The notes: generated by a model not told the origin, from the letters alone. Shown: positions 32,627 through 43,072, counted from the stretch's first letter. The stretch: 64,000 bases of DNA from Ichthyophis bannanicus (GCA_033557465.1 CM066031.1:1445169659-1445233658), one strand, 5' to 3'. Made by a program: numbers and translations.

Positions 32627-32789
32627 ACTGGAGAGAGGCATTTTGGAAAGGCGGGAAGGCAGCACGCAGGCGCTGTGGATGCTCCCAAAAGCTTTCTGAT
32701 TGGACGCTGGGGAGCGTTCCCGCACAGGCTCCGTCGGTACCGACGATACCCATATGTGATGACTACATTCCTGCTTGTTCCTGGAGATC
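32627..32789. repeat. DIRS terminal repeat, 5' side
   Basis: The inverse of 27118-27284, with AAAGCTTTCTGATTGGACGC, CCGTCGGTACCGACGATACC and CATTCCTGCTTGTTCCTGG. The DIRS promoter for the minus-strand transcript would lie in or just inside this segment. Confidence 0.85.
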
Positions 32790-33404
32790 ACATTTTACTA
32801 CAGCGATATTTACCACGGGCGTCACTAATCTGTGGTACAGTACCTTAGTACTGCAAGTTAGCTATTCCCACAGTATATATCAAATTGCATTATTGCAGCC
32901 AGCAGTATCAGTAGCATAGAGATAGTGGGTGCCAAGTCAGGCCCGCTATCTTTGATAAGGCTGCTGGTGGAATAAGTTGCCCCTCCCCCAACTCCCTACA
33001 GCCCCGGGATGACATTAGGAATTACCACCCAAGAAAAGGATCTACCTCTGCAGGGACATTGCTGCCAGCACTCTCCGCGTGGTGTTGTGCTGCGTGCCGC
33101 GATACACCCCCCCCCCCAAGCTGGGCACATGAAGGTTGCATGGCAAACATCAAAAAGCTGGCTTGCTGCAATGCCTCATGCTCTGTGGCCTGGCTTCTCT
33201 TCTCTCCCAGCTGAAGTCTCATGATTCACGAGACTTCAGATGGGAGACAAGAGCAGCCAGGCCATGGAGCACGAGGCACCGCAGCAAGACAGCTTTTTGG
33301 TAAGCTTGCTGCACTGCCTCTGTGGGCCCGGTAAGGGTGCATCCTCCTTCCAGCCAGCAGCTAGGGTGGCCTGCACTTATGGCTCCGCCCTTGGTACACT
33401 ACTG
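32790..33404. mobile_element. MITE remnants with 75-bp hairpin
   Basis: 33149-33220 and 33229-33300 are inverted arms (AAAAGCTGGCTTGCTGCAAT ... against GCACCGCAGCAAGACAGC, meeting at GAAGTCTC / GAGACTTC) with an 8-nt loop. The right end near 33385-33404 (CCGCCCTTGGTACACTACTG) is the inverted form of the left end of the element at 18836, so both belong to one hAT-like MITE family. 32790-33000 holds a separate TTTACC-rich decayed fragment. Confidence 0.55.
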
Positions 33405-33409
33405 TAACT

Positions 33410-33568
33410 CTGTATTGCTCCATGGCGCAACTGTACTTTAAATATTGTGTGCAATTCTGATCGCTGCATGACAAAATTAGAAAAGGTAAAAAGATGGGCA
33501 TCCAAAATGGTAAAAGGGATGGAATGACTCTCCTGTGAGTAAAGGCTAAAGAAGTTAGGGCTCTTCGC
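33410..33568 (+). mobile_element. CR1 LINE RT C-terminal fragment
   Basis: The plus strand reads a decayed CR1 block (FKYCVQFWS-like, then KMVKGME-like residues and LLRALR-like residues) comparable with the better copy at 4700-4870. It ends a short distance before the ERV1 3' LTR, so ERV1 landed beside it. Confidence 0.7.
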
Positions 33569-33638
33569 AATGTTTCTGCTAAGCTGTATGAAAATCCTTT
33601 ATTCATGTGGCTGTTGGTAGGGATAAGTGCTGTGATAT

Positions 33639-34300
33639 TGTAGCAGCAAAGCGCAGACAAACCAATGATACCAGGAGTCTGTTCAGAAGGTCCAAATCAT
33701 TTATTTGTGCACAAGTCTCAAGCAAGTCAATTTCAAAATGGCTGAGCAAAGTTTCCAAGCAATACAACAACTTTTATAGACTTCTGTTCCATTCTAGGTA
33801 TAGAAAAACATTTCATTGGTCCCGGTAACCTCCCGTACCTCCCGTACCTCTTCTATTGGTCCCGGTACTGATAAGTTTATCCAATTATGTCCCTTCTGTG
33901 GGCATGCCACCTGCATGCCCCCCTTCTAGTCCCAATTACAATGGTCAGTTCATCAACTTGTTACTTTCACACTCTCAAGGTTATAGGACTAATTTGTGCA
34001 TACAGAAGAGCAAGGTTCTGTAACTCATCTGTCAGCACTCCTCATTATTTCTTTGCAGATGTACTTTTTCTTATCAGTAACTTTTAAACATGTTTTCTCT
34101 GTATTTTTCCATTTCTCAGTTCTGCAGTTCTGCTTACCTAAGCTAATTCAATACTTCTACTGAGTTCTATCTTACAATAGCAGCATATTGGGGGATGTGC
34201 AATCCTATATGCCTCTCCACAGGCCTCATTTACAGGTCAAGCTAGCCATGCTGGCCTGCCTATTTCAGACACCGTGGGTCACAGGCCTGCACCTGCCACA
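33639..34300 (-). repeat. ERV1 3' LTR
   Basis: 662 bp, TG...CA on both strands' reading. In the sense (minus) direction it contains CCAAT boxes (ACCAATAGAAG, ACCAATGAAAT), a TATA box TATAAAAG at 33771-33780 and AATAAA at 33700-33705. Differs from the 5' LTR at 33717, 33990 and 34264. Confidence 0.97.
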
Positions 34301-34312
34301 TTCCCCCCTTTG
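34301..34312 (-). promoter_or_regulatory. ERV1 polypurine tract
   Basis: Sense CAAAGGGGGGAA lies directly against the 3' LTR start, the expected primer for plus-strand DNA synthesis. The same position in ERV2 has a related tract. Confidence 0.9.
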
Positions 34313-34369
34313 ATTAATCTCACCCTATTACTCAATAAGGTGTGAGAATTAAATCACTTTTGAAAAGAA

Positions 34370-36451
34370 TCACATCATGATTGAAGAATTTTTACTAGGG
34401 CTAGCTTTGTATAAAGCCATTATTTTAGTTGCGGTCTTCCGCTCTACTGTGGTATCAATAGCACTATGAATGGAACGCATACAACATGGGATTAAACATG
34501 GTAATAAGAAGATAACAGCAACAAGGATTAGCACTAAAACAATGAAAGTCTTAAATCCTCCCAGCCAAGAGAAAAGGTTAGCAAACCAGTTAGGAAATTT
34601 CAATGCGTGCCAAGTCTGTACTGGCACATAAGCATGTCTTTGCATATCTTTAGCAATTTCTTCAACTACTTGACCTTTATCATCTATTTTCAAACAGCAA
34701 TTAGTTAAATTCAGCTTACCACATACTCCTCCTTCAGCTGCTAGCAAATAATCAAGTGCTAAGCGATTCTGGTATATGGCAGTGCGCATCTGAGTACTTT
34801 GTCTAGCTAAGAGCGTGAGAGCATGACTAGTTTCATTGGTTATTATTTCAACTACTGCTTGTAAGCGAATAATACGATTAATCATATAAATTGGGGTACG
34901 ATAACCATACATACCATCATCATTCCAAGTGGCAGGTCCATAATACTCAATAATTCTTTCTGGTGGCCAATCATCACCCTGCCACTTTTCCCATTTGCCT
35001 ATCTGTAAGGCTTCTCTTTTCTGTCTCAATGCTCTTTTGTGTCTGTGGGTAGTGTATACAGGGTATCCTAATTGTTCTCCATGTTCAGTGTTTAACAGGA
35101 AGAAAGAAGGTCTGATGGTTCCTAAGACACATGCTCCTCCCCAGTGTGGCGGGAGTTGTGCATATGCTCGGTTTCCACAGATCCAGTATAGGCCAGGTGG
35201 GGCTTGCCAGGCTTGGACTTTGGCAAGGTTAGTCCATAGACCTGCAAGTTCAGGAAATCTAGCTAATGGGTTAGGAGGTTCAGGATGTCTGATTCCTGAC
35301 CACCATGCTGTCTTTTTGGTCGTGGCATTATAGTACTTCTGGCTAAGACAGACCAGCTGTCCTACCTTTTGGGTGAACTGGGGTCCAGTTCTGGCATAGC
35401 AAAGACGTCCAACGATTGAGTGCGCTAACACCCATTCACTGGTTGTCTTATGTAATTCAGTCTGATTGTAAATCATGGAATAATTCAATTCTTGGGCTTC
35501 CCAGGGCCATTGGTCTCCCATTTGGGTTCCGCCACAGAAATAACAATCTGTGATCTTAAGACTAGATACTACTGCTCCGGCTAATTCTAGAAATAAATTC
35601 TGTGAAGGGTGAGGGATCTCAAACTTATTTACATGCATAGCTTCATAAAAGGTATTATGAATATGATATTTAGATGACTTGTGGGCTTGAGTATTCAATC
35701 TAATATACACAATGGTCCCTGGATCTATTGCTCCTCCAGCAATACGTAAACCAAACTTGTATCCTTGTTTCCATGCATGGGGATTATGTACACGCAAATG
35801 TAAGGGGTTGCAAGCATCTTTCTGACATTTATCATTTGTGGTTGGCTTGGTTAGAGTAGCCATCCGCTTATCTATTTTCTCATCAGTTATACCAGTGTTC
35901 CAGGTAGCATAGAAAACACATTCCCAATACGGGCAATAGTAGTCTGCTGCTGGGGCAGTACTATAGCCTGGTTCCTTTTTACCTGTACACTTTCTCCATC
36001 CTGTGGCACCTTCTGGACACATGTACTTATGGTCATTTCGATATGCTTTCTCCCATGTACCACAGGTGGACTGACTATCTCTATTAATGGCATTACATGC
36101 ATCAAAATTCAAAACAGCAGGTTTAGTAATGTCCTTAAGTGGTGGTGTAGCAGCTAATATAGGTCCATCTGCATCCTTCCATCTTATTTCCAACGTGTAA
36201 TAGGATGGATTCTGATGCGGATTATAGCATGCTTTGATTTTGCCATGAGTGCAAACATTTAGTTCAGTGGTGTTATAGATACACCGAGTTATTGTTCCCT
36301 TGCAGGTATAGTAAGAATGGTAAAGCAAAGTCTGAGTTACTTTCAGTCCAGTTCTAGTAGAAGTTATGCAAGCAGTGCATGGAGGTAAAGCATAAGTCAG
36401 TTCAAAACCTCCAAAGAAGGCAACCAAGGCAAAGCAAAAACAAAGATACAT
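34370..36451 (-). CDS. env: ERV1 envelope glycoprotein, intact
   Basis: 693 codons without interruption. A hydrophobic N-terminus (residues 1-21) acts as signal peptide. The surface subunit has many cysteines and N-glycosylation sites and a CXXC motif (CYFC, 303-306), which in gammaretroviral Env holds or rearranges the SU-TM disulfide. A basic RQKR (476-479) is a furin site. The transmembrane subunit contains a heptad region (about 520-565), C577-x7-C585-C586, and a membrane anchor at about 634-655 with a cytoplasmic tail of about 38 residues. No glycine-rich fusion peptide follows the furin site, which is atypical. Env starts 318 nt after the pol stop, so a spliced mRNA from the donor near 42808 is expected. 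It is the only intact ERV1 gene. Confidence 0.95.
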   Translation of the reverse strand: MYLCFCFALVAFFGGFELTYALPPCTACITSTRTGLKVTQTLLYHSYYTCKGTITRCIYNTTELNVCTHGKIKACYNPHQNPSYYTLEIRWKDADGPILAATPPLKDITKPAVLNFDACNAINRDSQSTCGTWEKAYRNDHKYMCPEGATGWRKCTGKKEPGYSTAPAADYYCPYWECVFYATWNTGITDEKIDKRMATLTKPTTNDKCQKDACNPLHLRVHNPHAWKQGYKFGLRIAGGAIDPGTIVYIRLNTQAHKSSKYHIHNTFYEAMHVNKFEIPHPSQNLFLELAGAVVSSLKITDCYFCGGTQMGDQWPWEAQELNYSMIYNQTELHKTTSEWVLAHSIVGRLCYARTGPQFTQKVGQLVCLSQKYYNATTKKTAWWSGIRHPEPPNPLARFPELAGLWTNLAKVQAWQAPPGLYWICGNRAYAQLPPHWGGACVLGTIRPSFFLLNTEHGEQLGYPVYTTHRHKRALRQKREALQIGKWEKWQGDDWPPERIIEYYGPATWNDDGMYGYRTPIYMINRIIRLQAVVEIITNETSHALTLLARQSTQMRTAIYQNRLALDYLLAAEGGVCGKLNLTNCCLKIDDKGQVVEEIAKDMQRHAYVPVQTWHALKFPNWFANLFSWLGGFKTFIVLVLILVAVIFLLPCLIPCCMRSIHSAIDTTVERKTATKIMALYKASPSKNSSIMM

Positions 36452-36769
36452 GTTGATGTTGATTGGAGTTCTTCTGAATCCTCAGCTTGCTGATCTTGAT
36501 CACGACGGTCTTTTATTCTTCGTCCCGTTTGCTAATGAAGCAATTTAACGGGTGCTGAGTGTTGATTGAAGATCCTCAAGATGTACAGTACACATTAACC
36601 AACTTAGCAATTCAGTTGGCTTGTGAAGTCTGGCTTAGTCAATGTAGTCTCAAAGTAGTGTGTCAAATCACACACAAATTGGGTTCGTTGAAACAAAACT
36701 GTTGCTGCATGGAAAACAGCAATCCTCTTCGAAAGACTTGGCTACTGCAAAGCACTTGTGATGAAGTGT
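36452..36769 (-). other. ERV1 pol-env intergenic region
   Basis: About 318 nt separate the pol stop and the env start, whereas gammaretroviral env usually overlaps pol. No coding frame is seen. A splice acceptor for env mRNA must lie here or within the pol end, but I could not single out one site. Confidence 0.6.
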
Positions 36770-37495
36770 CTATGCTGCTGGTTGCCGTCTCAAAGTAACT
36801 CGCAAGGGTACATCAGGGTGCTGCTCTGCTGTCCACTGCTCTGGTTCAGGATCGGCGGCGGGCTTGACTCTGCTGTGGTGGATCCAGGCGTCGATCTCGG
36901 CTACCTTTACTGCAGTTGGGGTAGACAGGATGACGGTGTACGGTCCCTTCCAATGGGGTTCCAACGGTATCTTCTTCCAATCTTTGATCCACACCGAAGT
37001 TCCAGGCTGGTAGGGATGCAAGGGTTCCGTCAAGTTGATAGGCAACTGGTCTTGGATCCACGTATGGAGAGTCTGCAGAACAAAACTAAGAGCTAGGAGT
37101 TCTTGTCTGGTTACTTCTGAACCAATCTGGGCTAAACTTCCTTTGACTCCCTGCACTATTGGTGGGGGTTTACCATACAAAACTTCAAAAGGGGAAAATC
37201 CTGTTGACTTTACAGGGGCTGAGCGTATTCTGAGTAAAGCTATGGGGAGCACTTGGGGCCATTTCAAGTGTGTCTCCTGAGAAAGCTTAGACATTTGGGC
37301 TTTCAAAGTACGATTCATTCGCTCAACTTTCCCTGAACTCTGGGGTCTGTATGCAGTGTGGAGTTTCCACTGTATCTGCAAGGCTTTTGCTAACTGCTGA
37401 GTAACTTGGGAGACAAATGAGGGTCCATTATCTGACCCTATTACTGCTGGGATTCCAAATCTGGGGACAATCTCTCTCATTAACCTGTTAATTAA
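36770..37495 (-). pseudogene. pol: ERV1 integrase, C-terminal part after stop
   Basis: Continues the pol frame past the stop at 37496-37498. It contains the remainder of the catalytic core (IGSDNGPSF with the second aspartate, and SSGKVERMN with the glutamate) and the C-terminal domain ending ...RQPAA. Between the last residue matching ERV2 (KVL) and the resumption at MREIVPRFG lies a 21-nt AT-rich stretch with TAA codons that ERV2 lacks at the same place. The insertion keeps phase but terminates translation. The glutamate-containing part is therefore not made, and integrase is inactive. Confidence 0.9.
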
Positions 37496-40432
37496 TTAAA
37501 TTAAGACTTTGGTAACTTCTCGGGCTTTCTCAGTTCTGGTTGGGAATGCTTCTACCCACCCAGAGAAAGTACAAACTAATACTAGTAGATAATGGTATCC
37601 ATTGGCTTTTGGCATTTCGGTAAAATCAACTTGGAGGTTGTGCATGGGGGTGACACCTCCTGACTGAACTCGGGGTGCTGTAATAAGGCCTTGCTTGGCA
37701 TTATTTTTGGCACAAGTTACACATTGACGTGCTACTGAGGCTGATATGGTTGTCATCAGAGGGATGTAGAAATGTGGTCTGAGTGCTTTCTCCATAGCAC
37801 TCTTCCCATAGTGGGTGGCTTCGTGGAAAGCCTTGACAAAGGATGGTCCTAACAGTTCAGGAATTACTATTCGTCCTGGAGGTTGACTGCCCTCTTCTGG
37901 TGGCAGCTCAATCCATCCATCTTTCAATACTCCATTTTCCTTGTCACAATAGTAATCCAATTCTTTGGTGGTATATCGTGGGGTCCATAGATTCAAGGGT
38001 ACTGGAAACAATGCTGCTTGCATTGGCATAGCTTGTGGGGCAATTTGTCCTGTCATAGCTGCTTGTCGTGCTGAGGCATCTGCAAACCTATTTCCTCGGG
38101 CAACTTCTCCTTTTCCTGCTTGATGTCCTCTGCAATGCATGACAGCTACACGTGTTGGGGCCCAGACTGCATCAAGTAACATCAATATCTCGGGACCATA
38201 TTTGACTGATTTTCCTCCGGATGTGATGAGTCCTCTTTCTTTATAGAGAGCTCCATGGGCATGCAAAGTGGTGAAGGCATATTTGGAATCTGTATATACA
38301 TTTAGCACAAGTTTTTCTCCTAACAACAATGCTCTGGTGAGTGCTATCAATTCGGCTTTCTGGGCTGATGTGCCTGAGGCTAGAGCTGATGATTCAACTA
38401 CTTCGTGTTGGGTGACGACTGCATATCCGGCACAGCGTCGTCCATCAAGGATGAGACTGCTCCCATCAACATAATAGATCTGGTCGGGATTGTCTATGGG
38501 CACATCTGTTAAGTCAGGTCGACTGGAGAACACAGTCTCCATGACTTCGATACAGTCATGTTCTGGGAGTTCTTCACTGATGGGTATCAAGGTAGCTGGG
38601 TTCAAGGCATGGCTCACTTCAAGTTGTATCTGTGGGTTTTCACATAACATGCTCTGGTACTTCAACATTCGGGAATTGGTGAGCCAATAATTTGCTTTTT
38701 GTTCCATAAGGGCAAGGACTGCATGTGGCACAGTGACTCGTATGTTCTGTCCTAATGTGAGCTTGTCTGCTTCGCTCACTAGTAGTGCTGTAGCTGCAAC
38801 TGCTCTCAAGCAAGGTGGCCATCCTTTGGCCACAGGGTCTAATTGTTTCGATAGGTAGGCTACAGGTCGCTCCCAATTTCCTAATTTCTGAGTCAACATG
38901 CCTAGGGCATTTCCCTGTGCTTCATGTACAAACAAGTGGAAAGGTTTGTGGACATCTGGTAGTCCAAGTGCTGGTGATGACATCAATTCTTCTTTTAACT
39001 TCTGGAAGGCTGTGTCCTGCTCAAGTCCCCACTCCAGTGGTGACTTTTCTTCTCCTTTTGTGGCTTCGTACAGTGGTTTGGCAATTTGGGCAAAGTTGGG
39101 TATCCAGATTCGGCAATATCCTGCCGCTCCCAGAAAGGCTCTGACTTGCTTTCTGGTTGTTGGAGTTGGAATTCTGCATACTGCTTCTTTTCTTTCTCTG
39201 CCTAATCTTCTGCTTCCTTGGGTAATACGAAAACCCAAGTATTTCACTTCTTTTTGGCATAGCTGTGCTTTGGCTCTGGAAACTTTGTATCCAGCTTCAT
39301 CTAGTAACTGCAAGAGATCTTTGGTGGCTAGTATACATTCACTTTCTGATACGGCAGCTATCAACAGATCATCCACGTATTGGAGAAGCACTCTCTTCCC
39401 CGGGGCTACTGGATAGCTTGAAAGGTCTTGATTTAGTGCAGCACTAAAGATGGTAGGTGAATTCTTGAATCCTTGGGGTAATCTTGTCCAGGTAAGTTGG
39501 CCCCCTCTTCCAGAGATGGGGTCCTGCCATTCGAATGCAAACAATATTTGGCTTACAGGGGCTAATCTTATGCAAAAGAATGCATCTTTTAAATCCAGTA
39601 CAGTGAAATGGGTAGCTTCAGCAGGTATCAGTCCTAGAAGAGTGTAAGGATTGGGCACAACTGGATGTATGGTTTCAGCTGCATCATTCACTCTTCTCAA
39701 ATCTTGCACTGGGCGATAATCATCTGTCCCAGGTTTCTTTACTGGCAAAAGTGGGGTGTTCCATGGGGATTGACATACTTTTAGTAGGCCATACTCGAGC
39801 AATCTTTGTAGGTGGCGATGGATGCCTTCAATTGCGGCTCTTGGGAGAGGGTACTGTTTGACGTGCACTGGTGTAGCACTAGGCTTGAGGGTTACTATCA
39901 CTGGAGCTATATGCTTGGCTAGGCCTGGGGGACTGCCTTCTGCCCATACTCCAGGCGGTGCATTAATACTTTTCAAAGTTTGTTCAAAATAGGTGTCTTG
40001 GATGGAATCATCAACGTAATACCTCCATTCTTCTTCCCGGGGAACTGTCAGCAGCATTACTCCTGCTGGTTTGGCTTGGGAATTTACTGTCATTTGCATT
40101 TCTCCTTGTTCAGAGAAAGATATTTGTGCTTGAAGCTTGGCTAGCATATCTCGTCCCAGTAGTGGTATTGGACATTCGGGCATGTAAAGGAATTGATGAG
40201 TTACTTGCTGTCCTCCTAGACTGCATATTCGGTTTTGAAGAAAAGACTTTGTGGCTTTGGCACCAGTTGCTCCTATAATGGTGACTGCTTTTGTAGTGAA
40301 TGGGGCTATCTTTTTGTCTATTACTGAATGCTCTGCTCCAGTATCAACCATAAAGTTCATAATTTGGTCTCCTATTTGTATTCCGACCATAGGCTCCTGG
40401 AGACCTAAAGCAAACTTGGAGCCCGGTCTGTC
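37496..40432 (-). pseudogene. pol: ERV1 Pol: protease, RT, RNase H, integrase N-part
   Basis: Open frame in the same phase as gag after the amber codon at 40433-40435. Counting from the first Met (40390), the protease motif VDTGAEHS is at 15-22, RT follows from about 175 with LDLKDA at 265-270, LPQGFKNSP at 304-312 and the active site YVDD at 338-341. RNase H starts near YYVDGSSL and includes NVYTDSKYA. Integrase begins with an HHCC zinc finger (ATHYGK ... C-x2-C, CVTCAKN) and the first catalytic aspartate in LQVDFTEM. It ends at a TAA (37496-37498). Enzymes through RNase H appear intact; integrase is cut inside the core. Confidence 0.95.
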
Positions 40433-40435
40433 CTA
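40391..40435 (-). promoter_or_regulatory. ERV1 amber codon with downstream stem
   Basis: TAG (40433-40435) separates gag and pol in the same frame. After an 8-nt spacer (40425-40432), GGGCTCC (40418-40424) can pair with GGAGCCT (40391-40397). The spacer word AGACC also complements GGTCT in the loop (pseudoknot-like). The same layout occurs in ERV2 at 62017-62061. It matches the spacing known for gammaretroviral readthrough signals. Confidence 0.75.
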
Positions 40436-42332
40436 ATCCACGTCATCCTCATCATGGGCTGATGTGGCCAATGCTTGAATGGCTCCTCCTCCTCTCTCTC
40501 GCTGGAATTGTTCTCGATTGGCTCCTCCTCGGCCTTGGGGACGGCCTCGTCTTTCTTCTCGCCACTGATGATCGTTGTCATCATCTTGCTGGGCGTCTTC
40601 GAGTTGCGGGCACGTATCTCTCCAATGTCCTTCCTCTCTGCAATAGGCGCATTGGTTCACGCCTAGTCTCTGGGTCCGGCCTCCGCCTTGACCCCGCCCT
40701 CTTCCTCTGCTCCTTCGACTAGGGACACCTCCCCTTTTCTTTTCAACTATGGCCGCAGCCAAAAAATCAGCTTTCTTCTTCATCTTTCTATCACATTCTC
40801 GCTGTCTTTCAGTATCACGATTCACATACACTTTATGAGCGACTTCCAATAACTGTGTTGCATTCATGCCCGCAAACCCTTCTAATTTCTGTAATTTACG
40901 TCTAATGTCTGGTTGAGACTGGTTTACAAAAGCAGAATTCACCATACATAAACTTTCTGGTGCCTCGGGATCATAGGGAGTATACATTCTGTATGCTTCA
41001 GTTAATCTCTCATAAAAATCAGCTGGGCTCTCATCTATCCCTTGGATAACTCCTGTAACTTTGGAAAGGTTCATAGCTTTCTGGCCCCCCCCTTCTCAGG
41101 CCTTGTAAAAAGCCTTGGCGAAAACGGGCTAGGGCTGTGGATCCTTCATCTGTATTTGGATCCCATTGGGGGTCTTCATTCGGGAATTCTCTCTGAGCTG
41201 CTTCCCTACGGTCTATTATATTCTGCCCCTGCGCCGGAGCTGCAGGGTTTTCTGCCATCCATTCAATAGCTGCTTTTCTAATTCTCGCTCGTTCTTCTGT
41301 AGTGAATAGGGTGGTCAGGAGCTGACGACAATCTGGCCAAGTGGGTTGGTGAGTTTCCATAATACTAGTTACTAATTCTGTCAGCTCCTGGGGCTTACTA
41401 GTATAGGAGGCATAGTGCGACCTCCAATTTAATAAATCAGTTGTAGAGAAAGGGATATACACATAAGTTAGGGGTCCCGCTACCACTTCATCATTATCAT
41501 TCTTTACGGGCACTCCCGGGACTTGCCGTAAGGGAAACAGTTTGGCTGTCACAGGCGTCTTTTGGGATCTGAGGGTTATTGTTGTTGCCTTTGCAGGAGT
41601 CACTTTCTTTTTCTCAACAGGTTTTGCTTTGGGTTTCTCTTTCACTGGCGTGCTAGTGCTAGCGCTGGCTTTCTCGATTATTTGTACACTTTCCTCCTCC
41701 TCTTCTGGGGAATTCTCTCTTTCTCCTTCTTCGGTCTCCACTTCTGACTCGCTCTTTAGGTCCTCCTCCTCTTTTCCCGCTAATTCTTCCTCTTTCTCTT
41801 CTCTAGGAGGGGGATCAGGGGTTGGGTCCCGCCTCGGCTCTGGCCGTCTCTGGGGTTCTGGGGCAGGACGCCGGGCTACTCTTACTGGACCTGGGGTTCG
41901 GGGCTGCCTGAGGACTATTTCTGGGGAATCTACCAAGATGGGCTTCTTCTTGACTTTCTTATCCTGCTCTTTCATTCTAGGCTGTTCCGTTTTCTGTCTA
42001 GAATCTGTTTTAGCTAACATTATTCTGCACTGTTCCTCATAACAGCGCTGCGCCCAGGAGGGCGGATCCTCACAAATACTTAACCAGGAATCTATATAGG
42101 GGTACTGCTCGGGGTGCGCTACCCGCACTCTACGGTGTATTGACTGAATAATCTCTACAGTGAACGTTCCCTCTCGGGGCCAGATGGGGTCTAGATCGGG
42201 CCACTCCCTAGTACACAAAATCTGCAAACGGGCTGCTGTCATTTTAATACCATAATCTCCTGAATATCCCTCTTTAAAATGTGCGATCATACATTCTAAT
42301 GGAGTGTTTCTAGTAGACCCCGCCCCTCCCAT
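40433..42332 (-). pseudogene. gag: ERV1 Gag, frameshifted
   Basis: The preferred start is the ATG at 42330-42332, giving MGGAGS, a myristoylation-type N-terminus matched by ERV2 (MGGTES). An upstream in-frame Met at 42434 is less likely. Matrix (about 1-110), an acidic and proline-rich linker, and capsid (PLRQVPGVPV onward, with IPFSTTDLLNW) read to about 41090. There an 8-base G run (sense) replaces a shorter purine stretch in ERV2 and shifts the frame. The remainder (40433-41074) continues capsid with ESPADFYERLTEAY, a coiled charged region, and a single zinc knuckle C-x2-C-x4-H-x4-C (CAYCREEGHWRDTC). It ends at the amber codon. No PPxY motif was found in the linker. Confidence 0.93.
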
Positions 42333-43054
42333 TTCGATGTGTGCGCGCAACAACAGACAGAAGGGAAAAGGAGGGCGGACCGTGGGTAAGGGGTCCTCAC
42401 GGCCCTGGAAACGTATAGGGAATACAAATAACAAGACAAGACGACAATCGCTTCCCCCTTTTCGCGACCTGAACGCGGTCGCCCGGTCAGGAAATGCGCT
42501 AGTCAGGGGTCCGCCTTCACTTGGTCCGTGCTGCCAGACCTCTCATTCACACTTCGTTCACACAATCATGCTAGCAACGTATCCCAGAATGCATTCGTTT
42601 CTATCTGTTCTGACTAGTCTTTTCCCAATTACAAAAAGGATGAGGGTTTCCCCTGGCGAATTCCCATGCCAGGTTACTCGGCTCTTCCTTGAGAGTTGAT
42701 CATGCTCTCTTACCAATTCCCAATATCTCGAGATTACAAATTCCAAATTCCAATGGCAGTACTGCTCTTTCTATTTCTGTCTAGACCCAAAATCAAAACT
42801 ATACTCACCGGATCCGGTCCTCAAACTTCCCAAGCAGGCGCATGAGTTGGACCTCGGACTCCCCTCACTCGGGTTCGAGGCGTTGGCTCCAACCGGGCCC
42901 GGCACCCGCCGAGGTCCGACCAGCTCCCTCCGATACAAGGGACCGGTGGCGCCAGGGAGCGGCCCTCGTCGGAAGGGCGCGATCCCGGCAGGACCAAGCC
43001 TATAGAGGCGGAAAGTCGTGGTATATTGCCCTATATACACTTTGATTCCACAAC
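42333..43054 (-). other. ERV1 leader with splice donor and packaging region
   Basis: 720 nt between primer site and gag, the expected place for the packaging signal. A consensus splice donor CCG|GTGAGTAT lies at 42809/42808, suitable for env mRNA. Long frames crossing into the LTR are spurious. Confidence 0.7.
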
Positions 43055-43072
43055 TTCCCGGCCAACGCACCA
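43055..43072 (-). promoter_or_regulatory. ERV1 primer-binding site, tRNA-Gly type
   Basis: Plus-strand TTCCCGGCCAACGCACCA equals the 3' end of vertebrate tRNA-Gly (UCC acceptor sequence with CCA), so the sense strand is its 18-nt complement. Seven nt (43073-43079) separate it from the 5' LTR, more than the usual 0-3. Confidence 0.85.

Larger units (their letters stand above)
27094..32788 (-). mobile_element. DIRS-type tyrosine-recombinase retrotransposon
   Basis: A 5.7-kb element on the minus strand with gag, RT/RNase H and a tyrosine recombinase, inverted termini and an internal complementary region (ICR). The ends form an inverted repeat of about 165 bp (27118-27284 and about 32627-32789). 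The left (3') end has about 24 extra bases, resembling the extension of one terminal repeat in DIRS-1. DIRS elements replicate through a circular intermediate and integrate by recombinase, without integrase or long target duplications, and none is seen here. Only a few stops are present (31135, 30013, 29146), so this copy is not very old. Confidence 0.95.

Noticed and set aside
42332..42434. Upstream Met at 42434 as the ERV1 gag start
   Set aside because: The 34-residue extension has no match in ERV2. The internal MGGAGS start fits myristoylated matrix and aligns with MGGTES. A glyco-Gag-like extension is conceivable but unsupported.
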